Positions 35,901 to 44,752 are shown, numbered from the stretch's first letter. The stretch is DNA of 64,000 bases from Parvularculaceae bacterium (GCA_020446945.1 JAGRDS010000017.1:1-64000); one strand, 5' to 3'. Notes: generated from the sequence alone by a model not told the origin. Translations and numbers: made by a program.

Positions 35901-36664
35901 GGATGAAGCGCCGACAGTTTTACCGATATTCCCGGGTTGTCGACCGCGCGTTCGCAGCGCGCGGTTTTGGCGATGTCTGCGATCGCATTTTCGTAATCAC
36001 GGAAATATTTCTGTGCGTCGTCTTCGGTATGGGCGGCCTCGCCCAGCATGTCGAAAGAGAAATTGTAACCGGCCTTGGCGAAGTTCTTTGCGCGGCGCTG
36101 CGCCTCGTCGATCGTTTCGCCGAGAACGAAATGTTCGCCGAGAAGTTTCATCGCCTGGGCGACAGCGCCCCGGATGACGGGCTCGCCGATGCGGTCGAGA
36201 AGCTCCTTTGTTGCGCGCACCGCCTTTTTTGCGTGCCCCGTTCCCTCGATTTCGTCGAGCCAGGCGGCGGTGAGCATCAGCCCGCGCGTTGAAAAATTGA
36301 CGAGCGGGAAAGGGCTTTTTCCCTTGTGCGCCGCCCAGTCCCCGGATTCGACCTTGTCCTTGATAAGCGCGTCGGTCGTCGCGGCGTCAGGCGTTCGCAA
36401 AAGCGCCTCGGCGAGGCGCATGAGCGTGACGCCTTCGGCGGTGGATAGGCCGTATTCCAGCAGGAATTTGTCGACGAGTGAGGACCGGCCCGAACCGGAC
36501 CGCGCCTCGCGGATGAAGGCGGCGGCGTTATCCTGCGCTTTCTTGCGTGCGGCTTGCGGCATTTCCGCATCGTCAAGCACCGCGCGAACCCGTTCTGCCT
36601 CGTCGGCGAGCGTATGGTTCCGAATGGAAATTCTAAGGTCGCTAAGGGGGGAGGTCGTGGTCAT
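32972..36664 (-). CDS. putA: proline dehydrogenase / P5C dehydrogenase, type B PutA
   Basis: 1230 aa from the ATG at 36664; upstream in-frame ATGs at 36676 and 36724 are alternatives without clear ribosome sites. It converts proline to glutamate in two steps. The PRODH barrel (about 100-500) has LSALHPRYEYAKRERV and RLVKGAYWDAEIKRAQ. The P5CDH domain (about 550-980) has SPWNFPLAIFLGQVSAALAA, AETGGINAMIIDSTA and the catalytic Cys in AGQRCSACRLV. A further ALDH-like C-terminal domain (about 1030-1230) makes it type B. There is no N-terminal ribbon-helix-helix domain, so it should not autorepress its own gene. Confidence 0.94.
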   Translation of the reverse strand: MTTTSPLSDLRISIRNHTLADEAERVRAVLDDAEMPQAARKKAQDNAAAFIREARSGSGRSSLVDKFLLEYGLSTAEGVTLMRLAEALLRTPDAATTDALIKDKVESGDWAAHKGKSPFPLVNFSTRGLMLTAAWLDEIEGTGHAKKAVRATKELLDRIGEPVIRGAVAQAMKLLGEHFVLGETIDEAQRRAKNFAKAGYNFSFDMLGEAAHTEDDAQKYFRDYENAIADIAKTARCERAVDNPGISVKLSALHPRYEYAKRERVLKELGARARRLAIQAKEANIGFNIDAEEADRLDLSLELIEALMRDPKLDGWEGFGVVVQSYQRRAPFVIDWLAALARETGRRITVRLVKGAYWDAEIKRAQVMGLESYPVFTRKVSTDVSYQACAKKLFANADVFYPQFATHNALTAALVREMAGEVKEFELQRLHGMGEALHDSLLKSGFRSRIYAPVGGYKELLPYLVRRLLENGANSSFVNQLFDPETSIDDIVADPIDELRSLNTIPNTAIPAPRDLFGGTRLLAEGWDETDPDTAEQLRLAVSQALDGGRSYGPIINGVTPKGAATPSINPAHNSEKVGVIDFADASHVALACSAAAGAQQQWARTPSGERGAALNRAADLLESRAEQFMQLATREAGKTIPDAIAEIREAVDFLRYYADEALTLTGEPLGVVACISPWNFPLAIFLGQVSAALAAGNAVIAKPAEQTPLIAYEAVKLLHEAGIPVGALQFLPGDGPGVGAPLVEHPNVNGVVFTGSTDVARIINRSLLGAGKFDATLIAETGGINAMIIDSTALLEQAVRDVIASAFKSAGQRCSACRLVCVQDDIADRFNEMLAGAMAELSIGDPARLSTDVGPVIDEEARATIEAHIAEMERDHKLIARAPALDGDVDGAFIIPAAFEIGRIGDLKREVFGPVLHVLRFPADGVKALVDEINALGYGLTMGIHSRIDETMHSIVARARIGNIYVNRNQIGAVVGVQPFGGEGLSGTGPKAGGPHYLHAMCKRETPKGTASIAVQKDAPAPFFDQQMGKSEAAFLKWHEMADRRDILTRAAALADGADAEIFRLAASLFAEHFETAIELPGPTGESNTLRLKGRGVVVCLGGGAAPANRRQIALALAAGNAVICAPAISDRIAAALAKSGAPSDLAAGGAFEIAVHEAYLLDGRVKAVAFDGAGEARAAILGALAAREGAIAPLLSSLDDPSRYACERTLTINTTAAGGDVKLLSLPE

Positions 36665-36866
36665 TCTCGTCTGCATAATCAGGGTTAAAAAGTCGCCCTC
36701 GCCATAGCGTGAAGCGGCCTTCATGTCATGGCGCCCGATTTAAAGGGAGCTGTACTGCGACGCAACATTGCGGCGACCCGCTGGGGCGCTTAGGTAGAGC
36801 ATTCTAGTTCTTCTGCCGATCTAGTTTTCGCCCTCCGGCTGTTCCGGTTCAAAGAGGAAATTTCCC

Positions 36867-38075
36867 ATGACTGAAGCCTTCGTCTTCGACGCAGTTCGCA
36901 CCCCGCGCGGTAAGGGAAAATCTGACGGGAGCCTTCACGAAATCACCCCGGTCCAGTTGGCGACGCAGGTGCTGGAAGCGATCCGCGATCGCAACAGCCT
37001 CGATACGGCGGCGGTCGACGATGTGGCGATGGGTGTCGTCTCGCCTGTCGGCGAACAAGGCGCCGTGATCACGAGAACCGCTGTCCTTAACGCCGGCTTC
37101 GCCGAGACCACGGCGGGCATTCAGGTTAACCGTTTCTGCGCCTCCGGCCTTGAAGCCGTCAATATCGCCGCAGCGAAGGTAAAATCGGGCGAGGCGGATC
37201 TGACGATCGGCGGAGGCGTTGAATCGATGAGCCGCGTCCCGATGGGCTCGGACGGGGGCGCATGGCCGGTCGATCCGGCGACGGCGTTCAAAACCTATTT
37301 CGTGCCGCAGGGCGTTTCCGCCGACCTCATCGCGACCAAATACGGGTTTTCCCGCGATGATGTCGACGCGTATGCGGTCGAGAGCCACAAGCGCGCCGCG
37401 AAGTCATGGGAAGAGGGGCGGTTCGAGAAATCGATCTTGCCGGTCAAGGACGTGATGGGCGTCGATATTCTCGCCCGCGACGAGACGATCCGCCCGAATA
37501 CGGACATGCAGGCGCTCGGCGCCTTGCCGCCGTCATTTGCAATGCTCGGCGAAAATTTCGGCTTCGATTCCGTTGCGGTTCAGAAATATCCGGAAATCGA
37601 AAAGATCAATCATGTTCACCACGCCGGCAACTCGTCGGGCATCGTTGACGGCGCCGGCGCGGTTCTGATCGGAACGAAAGAAGCCGGCGAACGCCTCGGT
37701 CTCAAACCGCGCGCGCGAATAGTTTCCATGGCGTCAATCGGCTCAGAGCCGACAATCATGTTGACCGGACCCGAATTCGCCGCGGAAAAAGCGCTCAAGC
37801 GCGCCGGCATGACGAAAAAGGATATCGACCTTTGGGAATTGAACGAGGCTTTCGCCTCCGTCGTCCTGCGCTTCATGCAGGCGATTGATATTGACCATAG
37901 CGATATCAACGTGAATGGCGGCGCTATCGCGATGGGGCACCCGCTCGGCGCTACCGGATCGATGATTTTCGGTACGATGGTCGACGAACTGGAACGCTCC
38001 GGCAAATCGACGGCGCTTATCACGCTTTGCATCGGCGCCGGTATGGGCACGGCGACAATCATTGAACGGGTTTAA
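36867..38075 (+). CDS. fadA: acetyl-CoA acyltransferase (thiolase)
   Basis: 402 aa. The active-site Cys is in [16 protein letters not shown], the His in [16 protein letters not shown] and the second Cys in [13 protein letters not shown]. It cleaves 3-ketoacyl-CoA to acetyl-CoA in beta-oxidation. The ATG at 36867 follows GAGGAAA. It lies 27 bases before fadB, the usual fadAB pairing in this class, and is divergent from putA with about 140-200 bases for promoters. Confidence 0.94.
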   Translation: MTEAFVFDAVRTPRGKGKSDGSLHEITPVQLATQVLEAIRDRNSLDTAAVDDVAMGVVSPVGEQGAVITRTAVLNAGFAETTAGIQVNRFCASGLEAVNIAAAKVKSGEADLTIGGGVESMSRVPMGSDGGAWPVDPATAFKTYFVPQGVSADLIATKYGFSRDDVDAYAVESHKRAAKSWEEGRFEKSILPVKDVMGVDILARDETIRPNTDMQALGALPPSFAMLGENFGFDSVAVQKYPEIEKINHVHHAGNSSGIVDGAGAVLIGTKEAGERLGLKPRARIVSMASIGSEPTIMLTGPEFAAEKALKRAGMTKKDIDLWELNEAFASVVLRFMQAIDIDHSDINVNGGAIAMGHPLGATGSMIFGTMVDELERSGKSTALITLCIGAGMGTATIIERV

Positions 38076-38102
38076 TCGAAATATAGACAGGGAAGTTTGA
38101 GC

Positions 38103-40304
38103 ATGTCCCAAAAGGCAATGACAGTTGAAGTCGACAGCGACGGCGTCGCGCTCGTTACAATCGACCTCGAAGGCCAGTCGATGAATGTCTGGAACGAAGC
38201 GCTGATGACGGAATTCGCCGCATTCATCGAACGATTATGTTCTGACGAGTCGATAAAAGGCGCAGTCATCACTTCCGGCAAAACTTCCGGCTTTCTCGCA
38301 GGCGCGGATTTAAGAATGCTGGGCGGCGGGCGTTTCGATTCCGGCGCCGGATCGGCGAAGGATCTGTTCGACCGCCTGTTCAATCTCAACAACATGCTCC
38401 GCAAGCTGGAGACGAGCGGCCATCCGGCGAAAAAGCTCATCAAGGGCGAGGCGCACGCCAAACCGGTCGCCGCGGCTGTAAACGGACTCGCGCTCGGCGG
38501 CGGGCTGGAGCTTGTGCTTGCGTGCCATTACCGCGTTTGCGCGGATAATCCGAAAATTCAGCTCGGCGTTCCGGAGGTGAAAGTCGGCCTGCTGCCGGGC
38601 GGCGGCGGTACGCAGCGCCTGCCGCGCCTCGCGGGCCTTCAAAACGCCGCCATGATGGCGACGCAGGGAAATCCGGTGAATCCTGCGACGGCGAAAGGCT
38701 ACGGGATCGTGCAGGAAATTGCGCCGGCGGACGAGATCGTCGCTAAGGCGAAGGCGTGGGTTAAAGCGAACCCCAAAGTCGCCCAGCCATGGGACAAGCA
38801 GGGTTTCAAGTTTCCAGGCGGCGCCGGTCCGACGAACCCGTCCGCCGTACAGTTCCACATCGCTTCCAATGCGATGGCGCAACGTGAAACTCAGCACAAT
38901 TATCCGGCCGTCCAGTATATACTTTCCTGTCTTTATGAAGGGTCTGTCGTTCCTTTCGACACGGCGATCCGGATCGAGTCGAAATATTTCGGCAAACTTT
39001 TGATGAGCCCGCAAACGCGCAATATGATCCGTACGCTGTTTATCAACAAGCAGGCGGCGGAGAAGGGTGAACAACGCCCGAAAGGCGTCGAAAAATCAAA
39101 AATCGGCAAAGTCGGCGTTCTGGGCGCGGGCATGATGGGCGCAGGTATCGCCTATGTCACCGCGAAGGGCGGCGCCGAAGTCGTCCTGCTGGATCGCGAC
39201 CTGAAATACGCGGAAAAAGGCAAAGCCTATTCGCAGGGAATCGTCGAAAAGGGCGTTTCGCGCGGCAAGGTGTCGAAGGAAAAGGGCGAAGAGCTTCTAG
39301 CGCGCATCCGGCCGACGACGGACTATAACGATTTGAAAGACGTCGATCTGATCATCGAAGCTGTGTTTGAAGACCCCGACGTCAAGGCCGACGTGATCAG
39401 GAAAACCGAAGCGGTGATCGGCAAGGACGTCGTTTTTGCGTCGAACACCTCGACATTGCCGATTACGGGTCTTGCGAAGAATTCAAGCCGTCCGGATCAG
39501 TTCATCGGAATCCATTTCTTTTCGCCGGTCGACAAGATGCCGTTGGTCGAGATCATTCCGGGCGGCGAATCCGGCGACAGGGCGCTCGCGGCCGCGCTCG
39601 ATTATGTTGCGATGATCAAGAAAACGCCGATCGTCGTCAAAGATACGCGCGGATTTTACACAAATCGCGTCGTACCGCCTTATCTCAACGAGGCGATGCT
39701 GATGGTGAAAGAGGGAATTTCGCCCGCTTTGATTGAAAACGCTTCAAAAGCTCTCGGCATGCCGGTCGGCCCGCTCGCGCTCGTCGATGAAACTTCGCTG
39801 GAGCTTGGCAAGCGCGTAATGGAATCGACGAAAAAAGAGCTTGGCGCGGACTACAAACCTTCCGGTGTCGAAGATCTTCTCAATGTCATGGTCGACAGGC
39901 TCGGTCGTTTGGGGCGCAAATCCGGCGGCGGTTTCTACGACTATCCCGAAGGCGGGAAGAAAAAGCTCTGGGCGGGTATCGTTGATTATTTCCCTCAGAC
40001 GAAAGACCAGCCGAGCGGCGAGGACGTCAAGGAGCGCATCCTCTACGCGCAGCTTATTCCGGCGGCGCAATGCTTCGCCGACGGCATCGTTCACGACCCG
40101 CAATCCGCCGATCTCGGCGCCATTTTCGGCTGGGGCTTTGCGCCCTGGACCGGCGGGCCGATGAGTTACATCGATACGATCGGCGTCGATGCTTTCGTCA
40201 GGAAAGCGGAGAGTCTGGCGCAGAAATACGGCGCACGATTTAATCCTCCGCAGAAATTCCGCGACATGGCGGCGAACAAGGAAACGCTATACAAGGCGGC
40301 CTGA
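38103..40304 (+). CDS. fadB: 3-hydroxyacyl-CoA dehydrogenase / enoyl-CoA hydratase
   Basis: 733 aa. The enoyl-CoA hydratase half (1-300) has GFLAGADLRML and GLALGGGLELVLACHYRVC with the oxyanion hole, and GVPEVKVGLLPGGGGTQRLP. The dehydrogenase half has the NAD motif VGVLGAGMMGAGIAYVTAK and HFFSPVDKMPLVEIIPG with the catalytic His. It carries out the two middle steps of beta-oxidation and forms a complex with FadA. The ATG at 38103 is 7 bases from GGAAG; a TTG two codons earlier is less likely. Confidence 0.94.
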   Translation: MSQKAMTVEVDSDGVALVTIDLEGQSMNVWNEALMTEFAAFIERLCSDESIKGAVITSGKTSGFLAGADLRMLGGGRFDSGAGSAKDLFDRLFNLNNMLRKLETSGHPAKKLIKGEAHAKPVAAAVNGLALGGGLELVLACHYRVCADNPKIQLGVPEVKVGLLPGGGGTQRLPRLAGLQNAAMMATQGNPVNPATAKGYGIVQEIAPADEIVAKAKAWVKANPKVAQPWDKQGFKFPGGAGPTNPSAVQFHIASNAMAQRETQHNYPAVQYILSCLYEGSVVPFDTAIRIESKYFGKLLMSPQTRNMIRTLFINKQAAEKGEQRPKGVEKSKIGKVGVLGAGMMGAGIAYVTAKGGAEVVLLDRDLKYAEKGKAYSQGIVEKGVSRGKVSKEKGEELLARIRPTTDYNDLKDVDLIIEAVFEDPDVKADVIRKTEAVIGKDVVFASNTSTLPITGLAKNSSRPDQFIGIHFFSPVDKMPLVEIIPGGESGDRALAAALDYVAMIKKTPIVVKDTRGFYTNRVVPPYLNEAMLMVKEGISPALIENASKALGMPVGPLALVDETSLELGKRVMESTKKELGADYKPSGVEDLLNVMVDRLGRLGRKSGGGFYDYPEGGKKKLWAGIVDYFPQTKDQPSGEDVKERILYAQLIPAAQCFADGIVHDPQSADLGAIFGWGFAPWTGGPMSYIDTIGVDAFVRKAESLAQKYGARFNPPQKFRDMAANKETLYKAA

Positions 40305-40374
40305 TTGCGACGGCGCGGGTGAATATGATCGCGCCAAAGCGCATGCGCCGCGTGACGGCCGCCGGGAAGGTGAG

Positions 40375-40797
40375 ATGCTGAAATCGGTTTTATCCGTCGT
40401 CGTCGGCGTCATCGCCGCCTCAATAATCATTCTGGCCGTCGAGCTAATTGGTCACTCCATATATCCTCCGCGCGCGGAGCTTGACCCGACCGATCCCGCC
40501 TCGATCGCCATGATACCCCTCTCGGCGCAGATTGCGGTCGTCATCGCGTGGTTTTCGGGTGCGTTCGGCGGCGGAATTGTCGCGTCCCGGATTGCTAATC
40601 GCTGGGCGCCGCCGGCCTGGGTGGTCGCGGCGACAATATTGCTGCTCGCGGGCTCCACGATGCTTCAAATTCCGCATCCGGCATGGATGGTGATCGGCGC
40701 CGTCGCCGCGACCGGGCTCGGCGGCTGGCTCTCTGTCAAACTCACCAAAGCCTATTACGGACGCCCTTACCCATTCGCGTCGAAGCCGGGAAATTAA
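40375..40797 (+). CDS. small four-TM membrane protein, unknown
   Basis: 140 aa from the ATG at 40375 after GGGAAGG. Predicted helices lie near 4-26, 50-72, 80-98 and 102-122. A conserved-looking segment, HSIYPPRAELDPTDPASI, follows the first helix. Proteins of this shape are common and unnamed in proteobacteria. Its stop overlaps the Nudix start by one base (TAATG), so the two are translationally coupled. Confidence 0.75.
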   Translation: MLKSVLSVVVGVIAASIIILAVELIGHSIYPPRAELDPTDPASIAMIPLSAQIAVVIAWFSGAFGGGIVASRIANRWAPPAWVVAATILLLAGSTMLQIPHPAWMVIGAVAATGLGGWLSVKLTKAYYGRPYPFASKPGN

Positions 40798-41606
40798 TGG
40801 CCGAAGCGGAAGAGTTTCACACGCCCCCGGCGCCGGCTGCGACCGTTCTTTTGTTGCGGGACGAGCCGGTTTTTGAAGTATTGATGATCGAGCGGCATGA
40901 AAATTCGGCTTTCGCCGGCGGCGCGCTTGTATTTCCCGGCGGGCGCGTGGACCCCGGCGACAGATTGGCCGAATGGGCTGAACTGGCTGACGGATTGAGC
41001 GATGATCCGGTTTTCGCCGCCGCCGAAGTCGCGGCCATTCGCGAAGCGTTCGAAGAGGTCGGGGTGCTGCTCGCGCGCGACGAAAAAGGTGAGCCGATCG
41101 GCGCCGATCGTGTACAATCACTAAACAGTCATCGACAACTTGTTGAAAAGGATGATTCGCTGTTCCTTGAACTCATCCGGCGCGAGAATTTAAGGCTAGC
41201 CTGCGATGCGCTGACCCTTTTCGCCCATTGGATCGCGCCGCCCGGCCTGCACCGCCGCTTCGACACCCATTTCTTCGCCGCCAGTTTTCCCGATGGCCAG
41301 CGCGTGCTGGAGGATGGAAATGAGGCGACCGAGGCGGTCTGGATCGAACCGGCCGCCGCTCTCGCGGCGCGAAAAGCCGGCCGCCGAAAAATCATCTTTC
41401 CGACGGCGTGCAATCTTGGATTGCTCACTTGCTCGCCGAATGTCGGTGAAGCGATCTCCTGGGCGCGCGAACGCGAAATCCGTCCGATAACGCCCGCCGC
41501 CGAAAAGCGCGGCGGCAAGATTATTCTGCAAATTCCCGACGGTCTAGGCTATCCGGTCACGGAGGAACCGCTCGATCTTGCGCGGCCCGATTTATCCCGG
41601 TCCTGA
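40797..41606 (+). CDS. Nudix hydrolase, NUDT19-like
   Basis: 269 aa. The Nudix box is split: FPGGRVDPGD, then about 18 inserted residues, then AAEVAAIREAFEEVGVLLA carrying the REAFEEVG metal-binding core. Such an insertion is a feature of the NUDT19/RP2-type acyl-CoA diphosphatases. It probably hydrolyses CoA derivatives, which fits its place after fadAB, though this is inferred. The last 58 bases overlap the convergent CPBP protease gene. Confidence 0.85.
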   Translation: MAEAEEFHTPPAPAATVLLLRDEPVFEVLMIERHENSAFAGGALVFPGGRVDPGDRLAEWAELADGLSDDPVFAAAEVAAIREAFEEVGVLLARDEKGEPIGADRVQSLNSHRQLVEKDDSLFLELIRRENLRLACDALTLFAHWIAPPGLHRRFDTHFFAASFPDGQRVLEDGNEATEAVWIEPAAALAARKAGRRKIIFPTACNLGLLTCSPNVGEAISWAREREIRPITPAAEKRGGKIILQIPDGLGYPVTEEPLDLARPDLSRS

Positions 41607-42205
41607 TTTTTATCAAGTATCCTGCGCGTCCATTCGAACGCGATGAAATCGTACAACGAATGCGTGATGACCGCGGCGGTCAGGCTTTGCGTCATCCAGA
41701 AGAGAACGCCGAGGTAAACGCCGACACAGGCGGCGATCGCCGCGTAGGCAATGCTGCGCGCATGCAGCGCGCCGAATAAAACGCCCGGCAAAACAATTGC
41801 GAATACGAGCGGCAGTCTTTCTTCCGCAATCGTTTGAAAGACGCCGCGAAACAAAAGTTCTTCGCTGACGCCGGCGAGGAGTGAAAGCGCGATAATGCGC
41901 GCACGGGTCAGGCGAAATCCAATCCGCGAAAAGAACTCAATCTGCGAGTCGCGAAATGCGGCGACCGAGCGTTGGGTGGCGCGCATAAACCAGACGAGAG
42001 CCGCGACCAGAGGCAATGTCGCCGCCACGCCCCAGGCGATAGCATCGCCGCCAGGACGCAAAAGGGCGGCGATATCGATGCTAAAAATGCGCGCGATCAA
42101 TATGGCGACCGGGATAAGCGCGAAACCAAATCCAAAAGTCAGCAGGAAGACCGCATTTTCCCCGTGGCGCGCTGAATTGACGCCCGGTCCGCGCTCGCCG
42201 GTCAT
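41549..42205 (-). CDS. CPBP-family intramembrane metalloprotease
   Basis: 218 aa with about six TM helices. The Abi/CAAX-protease-type motifs are present: EExxxR in GVSEELLFRG (E115, E116, R120), LFGALHARS, and a third motif near ITHSLYDFIAF with His/Asp. Members cleave prenylated proteins or bacteriocin-related peptides in the membrane; the bacterial substrate is unknown. The start is 2 bases after the stop of the HerA-like gene, so they form an operon. Confidence 0.86.
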   Translation of the reverse strand: MTGERGPGVNSARHGENAVFLLTFGFGFALIPVAILIARIFSIDIAALLRPGGDAIAWGVAATLPLVAALVWFMRATQRSVAAFRDSQIEFFSRIGFRLTRARIIALSLLAGVSEELLFRGVFQTIAEERLPLVFAIVLPGVLFGALHARSIAYAAIAACVGVYLGVLFWMTQSLTAAVITHSLYDFIAFEWTRRILDKNQDRDKSGRARSSGSSVTG

Positions 42206-42207
42206 AT

Positions 42208-43692
42208 TCAGCGGCCCCGTTTCAGTCCGCCCAGCACGCCGCGTACGAGTTCGCGCGTGATCATGGTCGAAAGCGTCCGGGCCGCGGATTTGAACGCGGC
42301 CTCACCGACCGACTGACGGTTCGAGCGCCGAGCCGGCGCGCGCCGGCGCGTCTTGTTGTTTGACCGCGATGTTTTGCCGTCGCGGCTATCGGCGCGGTCT
42401 TCCTGCCTGCGACCGCTTTCTGCGCGCGCGGCGAGAATTTCGAAAGCCGATTCACGATCGACAGGCTCGTCGTAGACATCGCCGAGATCGGAGTAGCGCA
42501 TGACATCCTTTCGCTCATCCGGCGTAATCGGCCCGAGGCGGGAGGAGGGAGGGCGTATCAATGTTCGCTCGACGACAGACGGCGCGCCTTTCGATTGCAG
42601 CGTCGACACGAGCGCTTCGCCGATACCCAGCTGCGTAATGACGTCGAGGGTTTTGAAAGCCGGATTGGGGCGAAACATTTCCGCCGCCGTTTTCACCACC
42701 TTTTGTTCCTTTGGCGTGAATGCGCGCAAAGCATGCTGAATGCGCGCGCCCAGCTGGCTTGAGACACTGTCCGGTACGTCCTGCGGGTTTTGCGTGACGA
42801 AATATACGCCGACCCCTTTTGAACGGATCAGGCGCACGACCTGTTCGATCTTGTCGATCAACGCGTTGGGCGCCGCGTCAAAAAGAAGATGCGCTTCATC
42901 GAAAAAGAAAACGAGTTTCGGTTTGTCCGGATCGCCGATTTCCGGCAGTTCTTCAAAAAGTTCCGATAACAGCCAAAGCAGGAAGGTTGCATATAGCTGC
43001 GGGGTTTGCATCAGCTTATCGGCGGCGAGGATATTGACGGCGCCGCGGCCGGCGTCATCTGTGCGTATGAAATCATGAAGGTCGAGCGCAGGCTCGCCGA
43101 AGAATTTCTCCGCTCCTTGCGATTCAAGCGTCAAAATCCGGCGCTGGATCGCGCCGACTGTCGACTTCGCGACATTGCCATAGCGAACCGTCAATTCGCT
43201 TGCGCGATCGGCGATGTCGGCGAGAAGGGCGCGCAAGTCCTTTATATCGAGCAGCGCCAGCTTTTCTTCGTCGGCTACGCGAAAGGCGAGAGTCAATACG
43301 CCTTCCTGCGTATCGTTGAGGTCGAGAAGGCGGGACAATAAGAGCGGCCCCATTTCGGTGATCGTTGCGCGTATCGGGTGTCCCTGATCGCCGAAAAGAT
43401 CCCAGAACACGACCGGGAACGCGGCCGGCGCATAATCGTCAAGGCCGATCTTTCCGGCGCGCTCAACAAGGAAGTCTTTCATCTCGCCAGCGACGGCGAG
43501 GCCCGCGAGGTCGCCTTTTACGTCGGCGACGAAAACCGGAACGCCGGCCCTGGAAAACCCTTCAGCGAGTATCTGCAATGTAACGGTTTTGCCGGTGCCG
43601 GTCGCGCCGGCGATGAGCCCATGGCGATTGGCGTATTTCAGCGCCAGTTCCTGAGGCGCTTCGCCCTTGCCGATAAAAATACCGTCGGTCAT
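42208..43692 (-). CDS. HerA-like (DUF853/YjgR) ATPase
   Basis: 494 aa from the ATG at 43692, 8 bases after AAGGA; the frame is open further upstream but without signals. Walker A is GLIAGATGTGKTVTLQILAE and Walker B is LVFFFDEAHLLFDAAP. VYFVTQNPQDVPDSV and LGARIQHALRAFTPKEQK follow. This is the DUF853 family (E. coli YjgR), FtsK/HerA-type ATPases thought to act on DNA or as chaperone-like pumps; the role is unproven. The C-terminus (about 430-494) is an R/S/K-rich, probably disordered tail. Confidence 0.9.
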   Translation of the reverse strand: MTDGIFIGKGEAPQELALKYANRHGLIAGATGTGKTVTLQILAEGFSRAGVPVFVADVKGDLAGLAVAGEMKDFLVERAGKIGLDDYAPAAFPVVFWDLFGDQGHPIRATITEMGPLLLSRLLDLNDTQEGVLTLAFRVADEEKLALLDIKDLRALLADIADRASELTVRYGNVAKSTVGAIQRRILTLESQGAEKFFGEPALDLHDFIRTDDAGRGAVNILAADKLMQTPQLYATFLLWLLSELFEELPEIGDPDKPKLVFFFDEAHLLFDAAPNALIDKIEQVVRLIRSKGVGVYFVTQNPQDVPDSVSSQLGARIQHALRAFTPKEQKVVKTAAEMFRPNPAFKTLDVITQLGIGEALVSTLQSKGAPSVVERTLIRPPSSRLGPITPDERKDVMRYSDLGDVYDEPVDRESAFEILAARAESGRRQEDRADSRDGKTSRSNNKTRRRAPARRSNRQSVGEAAFKSAARTLSTMITRELVRGVLGGLKRGR

Positions 43693-43870
43693 CCAATCGT
43701 TCCTTTGTTCGCCTATTCGATAGCTTCCGCCGGGCGATCCCGGCAAGGCGCAAATTGTGCGCATGATATCCGGTCTGCAATTGGATTGCCCGATCGCGCC
43801 GCAATCTTGTAAACGGTCTATGCGCCCTTTGGTTTCAATCGGGCGGGGCGGCAAAACGAAGGGGCACGCG

Positions 43871-44305
43871 ATGTTGAGAATTCTTCTGATCATAGTGGTC
43901 GCGTTGGCGGTCATCATCGGGCTGATGCGCCTGACCGGGACGAAGCCCGGCGCGGACGCAGTGGTGAGTGAACCTGCGGCCGAAACCGCTCATGAAGATG
44001 CGGCCACTTCGCTGGAGGGAGCCGGCGAAAGCGCCGACGATCTGGGCGCTGACGGCGTTGATGCAACCATGGGCACGGCTGAAGACGCGCTTGGCGCCGC
44101 CGGCGAGGCGGCCGGCGAAATGCTGGACGAGGCGGCCGGCGAAGGCGCGCAAATGATGGATGAAGCCGGCGCAATCGCTGAAACGGCGAGCCAGGCCCTG
44201 GATGAGACCGGCGCGGCGGCAGGTGAAATTGCTGACGAAGCGGGAGACGCGGCGGAGGAATCAACGGCCGGCGCTGCGGAGGAAACCCATCCCCAGCCGC
44301 AATAG
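43871..44305 (+). CDS. membrane-anchored alanine/acid-rich repeat protein
   Basis: 144 aa from the ATG at 43871, which follows GAAGGGG. One N-terminal TM helix (MLRILLIIVVALAVIIGLM) is followed by about 120 residues made almost wholly of A, G, E, D, T and S in loose 7- to 11-residue repeats (GEAAGEMLDEAAGEGAQMMDEAG is one run, quoted in part). The composition is like LEA or apolipoprotein-type amphipathic helices. No family is recognised. It is divergent from the HerA-like gene. Confidence 0.65.
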   Translation: MLRILLIIVVALAVIIGLMRLTGTKPGADAVVSEPAAETAHEDAATSLEGAGESADDLGADGVDATMGTAEDALGAAGEAAGEMLDEAAGEGAQMMDEAGAIAETASQALDETGAAAGEIADEAGDAAEESTAGAAEETHPQPQ

Positions 44306-44330
44306 GGTTCTGCGGGCGCATGGCTGATCC

Positions 44331-44345
44331 TTAACGGCGCGTTAA
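44331..44345 (+). promoter_or_regulatory. CtrA-type box TTAA-N7-TTAA
   Basis: TTAACGGCGCGTTAA matches the full CtrA consensus (TTAA, 7 bases, TTAA) exactly. It lies 78 bases before the Hpt ATG and 26 bases after the previous stop. A 12-bp palindrome CTAAAATTTTAG follows at 44355-44366. CtrA is the cell-cycle regulator of many alphaproteobacteria, so the downstream gene may be under cell-cycle control. Confidence 0.55.
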
Positions 44346-44422
44346 ACAACGGTTCTAAAATTTTAGGAAAATGCTCAACTTCTTCGCCCTATGTGGCGAC
44401 AGGGGAGACGAAAGCCTTTTTC

Positions 44423-44752
44423 ATGTCCGATCCGATCGATCTTGAACATCTCAATCTCTACACTGTGGGCGACAACGGCCTGCTGGATGAAATACTATCC
44501 TTGTTCATCGAGCAGGTTGAATCGCTTTCGAACAGGTTGTGTGAAATTCCAGACAGCGAAACGTGGCGCGAAGCGTCGCACAAGCTGAAGGGCGCGTCAC
44601 GCGGCGTCGGCGCATGGGCGCTCGGCGATCTCGCGGAAACAGCCGAGCAAGCGGCCGCCGGAAATGACGCAGAAAGAAAAGCGATCGCGGAAGAAATTGC
44701 GCAAGCCGCGCGCGAAGCGATCGAGTTTGCGGTGAGAACCCGCAATCAGTGA
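44423..44752 (+). CDS. histidine phosphotransfer (Hpt) domain protein
   Basis: 109 aa from the ATG at 44423; a GTG at 44393 would add ten residues. It is all-helical with the Hpt motif SHKLKGASRGVGAWAL and phospho-acceptor His53, followed by LGDLAETAEQAAAG. Free-standing Hpt proteins relay phosphate between hybrid kinases and response regulators. It is not ChpT, which is a degenerate two-domain kinase dimer. The partner kinase is not in the window. A perfect CtrA-type box lies upstream. Confidence 0.8.
   Translation: MSDPIDLEHLNLYTVGDNGLLDEILSLFIEQVESLSNRLCEIPDSETWREASHKLKGASRGVGAWALGDLAETAEQAAAGNDAERKAIAEEIAQAAREAIEFAVRTRNQ

Noticed and set aside
44355..44366. CTAAAATTTTAG palindrome as an operator
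   Set aside because: It is short and AT-only, likely by chance next to the better CtrA-type match.
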